NCBI RefSeq assembly: GCF_018691265.1
Contig: NW_024881313.1
Coordinates: 39,053,518 to 39,117,517 of the forward strand
Length of the DNA stretch: 64,000 nucleotides
From: Tyto alba
Taxonomy: Eukaryota; Chordata; Aves; Strigiformes; Tytonidae
Direction: 5' to 3'
This document shows, one piece after another, positions 61,276-64,000 of this stretch. Numbering within the stretch: position 1 is the stretch's first letter; every line of letters starts with the position of its first letter. Below the pieces are notes generated by a model. It made no database searches, had not been told where the DNA came from, and saw nothing but the letters and a program-made list of their open reading frames with translations. A program made the translations under genes and the position numbers.

Positions 61276-61795
61276 TTTCACTGACTGGTTCGAGCCGCGT
61301 GCTCCCTGCATTCCTTTGGTCACAGGGGCGTAGGAAACGATCTTACTGCTCAACTTATATAATGAAATGCCCTGGCAAAGCTAGCCATGATTTTGTCATT
61401 AAACTTCGATGCCTCCTCTCTTGGCCCTCTCCTCCTCCCCTTTTCTGCCTTGAGTCTATGCTTGTAAAACCTGCAGTGAGTCTACCACAGAAATCATTAA
61501 TCCAGCGAGGTAGGGAGATCTGTATGCTTAAGTTGCTGACATGGGCTTTCATCAGTGTGTTTGCATGGCTTTGCTAGCCTGGGCTTTCCCCTCAAGGGCT
61601 TGGGGGTGAGTGGTGGTGGTGGATGCAGGAGAGGACTTGGCCCAATGAGATGTAGGACTCGGTGGTTCCAGTAACCACTGGCTCCAAGCGAAGACAGAAA
61701 GCCGGGGGGAAGGCTTCAGACTGAGGAAGGAATTTCCGCCACAGCGTGATGTTGGCTTTGTGATTCAATACAGTCATCATGGTTTGGTGCTGGTG

Positions 61796-61829
61796 TTTTT
61801 TTTTTTGTTTTTTTTTTTTTTTTTTTTTT
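61796..61829. repeat. T-run with one G interruption
   Basis: About ten T, a G, then more than twenty T. Exact length is hard to count reliably. Confidence 0.85.
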
Positions 61830-64000
61830 CATTTCTTCATCTTTTTTTCTGTCTTGGAAGAAAATGGAGATGGTCACCCTTCAATGGAGACATCACCCTG
61901 CAGAGACAAGGGCAAACTGTGACAAAGCTCCAGCCTGTCACAGCAGGAAAAGCAGCAGATCAGAGACTTATAGCACAACTGCAGCCGAGCTCAGGATTGC
62001 TCAAAAAATGCATCCTATTATACAGTAGAGCCAACAAAACCATGGGCTTAAAGAAGATGTAGGCTCCCTTTTCTCTAAAACCAAGGTATTGGTGGTGGAT
62101 GCATATAGAAATTCTATGAAGAACATGTAGCCTCACACATTGTTTTAATTATCCATATTTACTCCAGAGTATCTAGAATTTTGGGGTAGTTTACACCATC
62201 TACCTTATGGTATGGTGGCTTTACAGACCAATGAGGTTTACTTTTCTACCAGTGTATTCACTTGTGGCTTGAAGCTCTTTGAAGAGATTGTTTCTGTGTT
62301 GAAACTAAGATTTTTTATTTTTAAATATTTTTTTCACAAATAAAACTTTCAGAAAAAAAAAATGTCTGTTAGCAGTCTGCATTTTGCAAACATATGTGCG
62401 TGTCTGTGCATATGCAAATGTAGCATTTTGTAGGATGGAAACAGTCTGTCTTAATCTTGTCAGAAAAGAGAACTACCAATTTTCATGTCATTGTGACTTT
62501 TCATTTTGAAGATTTTATATGCTGTAATAGCCATTATGGTTTCTTAAATTATTATAACAGGCTATATCTATTTCATACATGTGGATGTTTTTGATTTTAA
62601 TACAAATAATTGTGTCCTTTTCCCTCAAAAAGTAATTTTCAGATTATTTTGATATTGTTGACAGTGATTTTCTTTTTGAAGATTTTGAATTATTTCAGAA
62701 AGGAAAAGAGCGTACTTTTATACAGACCTAGAAACATCTCAGATGCAAACAAGATATATGCCACTTTTCTGCTTATGGTGACCATTAAAACCTCATTAAC
62801 AGTTGAGTAGAAATTACTCTACATGATCCAAGAATGTGCATGTTTGCCATGTGTGCACAATAAAACCCCTATGTGAATACTCCTGATATCAAACCTATGA
62901 GCTATAGTTTTTCTAACTCTCAGCAGCACAAAATAGTAGTCAATGGTCAGAAATTGCTCTATTCTACAGAAAAAATGTGCAATAGAAAGTAAGTTTTTAC
63001 TTAATGGTAGAACATTACCGGAGCTGTAGGATCTACAGAGTAAGGTCACAAGGTATGGAGAAGGAGTAGAGTCACACAAGGTTGTGGCACATGGAAATCC
63101 TCGCCTGGTTAAGGGACCAGAATCAAGATGATTATCTAAATGTGGCTTTCTACCATAGTGAACTTCTTCTGCATTGTGCCATGAAGACGTGCCCCGGTTT
63201 CCATCCTGCAACACAGCAGAATAAGGACTAGGGATCAATGAGGGACCGTAAGAGTGAAGGACCTGAAAAACTAAATTCCATTTGATCATGTCTGAACACT
63301 GTTTTATGTCTTCTGGAACGTGCCATACTGTGGAAAAAAGGCTCAGTGTCTGATGCCTCTGGAATACTCTATTGTGTATCTCAAGGAAGAGAAATTACCA
63401 TGGATGTTAGGATTGTGGTGCTGAAGTAGGAGATATCTGGTGGACATGGTAAAAAGGACATAATGAATATGGTGGGAAGGGAACAAAGGACTTCTCAGTG
63501 AATGAGGATGATTGAAGGGAGATAAAGATCATCTATAATGTGGATGTACATGTCTGAGCAAGACATCAAGTTCTTTTATATTAAACAGAGAGCTAGTCAA
63601 TACAACAGGTAGTATCTAGAGTGTAATTAATCTCTAAAAATAAATCAGATAAATTATGCTATGGAAATACCTTTTTCTCTCCAAGACTACAAAAACATTT
63701 GCGGGAGACCAATTCAAATGGAGATGTAGACACTGGAAGTGAAGGGAGGCAAGCTCTTATTCTCTTATTTCCCCTGGATAAAACAGAAAGATAACTGAGG
63801 AACAGATAGACACATGAATAAGTAATGTGGAATAAACCAGGGCAGAGGTGACTTTTGGAAAATATGGAAAGGTAAGGGACATAAGAAATCAGGACCCACA
63901 AACAGTGATGTTGATAGACCTCTAGATGAAACAGAATTGAGATAGTTATGTGTATTCCAGCTTCAGCAGCTGCTGAAATGTAATTTTAGCCAAAATGTAA

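Larger units (their letters stand above)
50799..64000. other. single-copy non-coding region
   Basis: No gene is supported. The longest frame is 62819-63289 on the minus strand (156 codons), without recognisable domains. Contents recognised are several homopolymers, a TTTG repeat at 58.1 kb, two ancient SINE remnants, and two stretches near 57.1-57.5 and 61.05-61.3 kb with the texture of conserved non-coding DNA. Confidence 0.55.

Noticed and set aside
1..64000. tRNA, rRNA or microRNA genes
   Set aside because: No tRNA box A/B pair with a cloverleaf and no rRNA core motif was recognised. MicroRNA hairpins cannot be judged reliably by eye.

Overview
The window reads as non-coding nuclear DNA from a bird, most likely intergenic or intronic. 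The main evidence is a 5'-truncated CR1 LINE on the minus strand (about 29381-30445) with the short 3' UTR and octamer 3' end of avian/reptilian CR1s. Two solo LTRs resemble an LTR family I recognise from many bird genomes. Only sparse, very degenerate ancient SINE pieces accompany them. CR1 also occurs in crocodilians and turtles, so 'bird' is likely but not proven. No host protein-coding gene, rRNA or tRNA could be supported. Every open reading frame outside the CR1 is short, often overlaps an equally long frame on the other strand, and resembles no family I recognise.

Layout. 1-10.9 kb: single-copy sequence with two MIR-like SINE remnants and low-complexity tracts. 10.9-22 kb: a cluster of eight long T-runs, a perfect short hairpin and a G-quadruplex-type run. 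22-29.4 kb: single-copy sequence. 29.4-30.4 kb: the CR1 remnant carrying a broken reverse transcriptase. 30.4-40 kb: single-copy sequence. 40.0-40.3 kb: a roughly 310-bp interrupted TCTA microsatellite. 41.5 kb: a small, older CR1 piece. 46.0-47.1 kb and 49.7-50.8 kb: two LTRs in the same orientation, with no retroviral genes between them. 50.8-64 kb: single-copy sequence with homopolymers, two more SINE remnants and two blocks that look like possible conserved non-coding elements.

No multi-gene system is visible. The most informative observations are structural. They are the microhomology deletion over the CR1 catalytic box, the degenerate repeat ladder inside the first LTR, the tandem duplication at the 3' end of the second LTR, the compound TCTA array, and the strong T-over-A bias of long homopolymers on the given strand. 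Whether any block is conserved or regulatory cannot be decided from one sequence.
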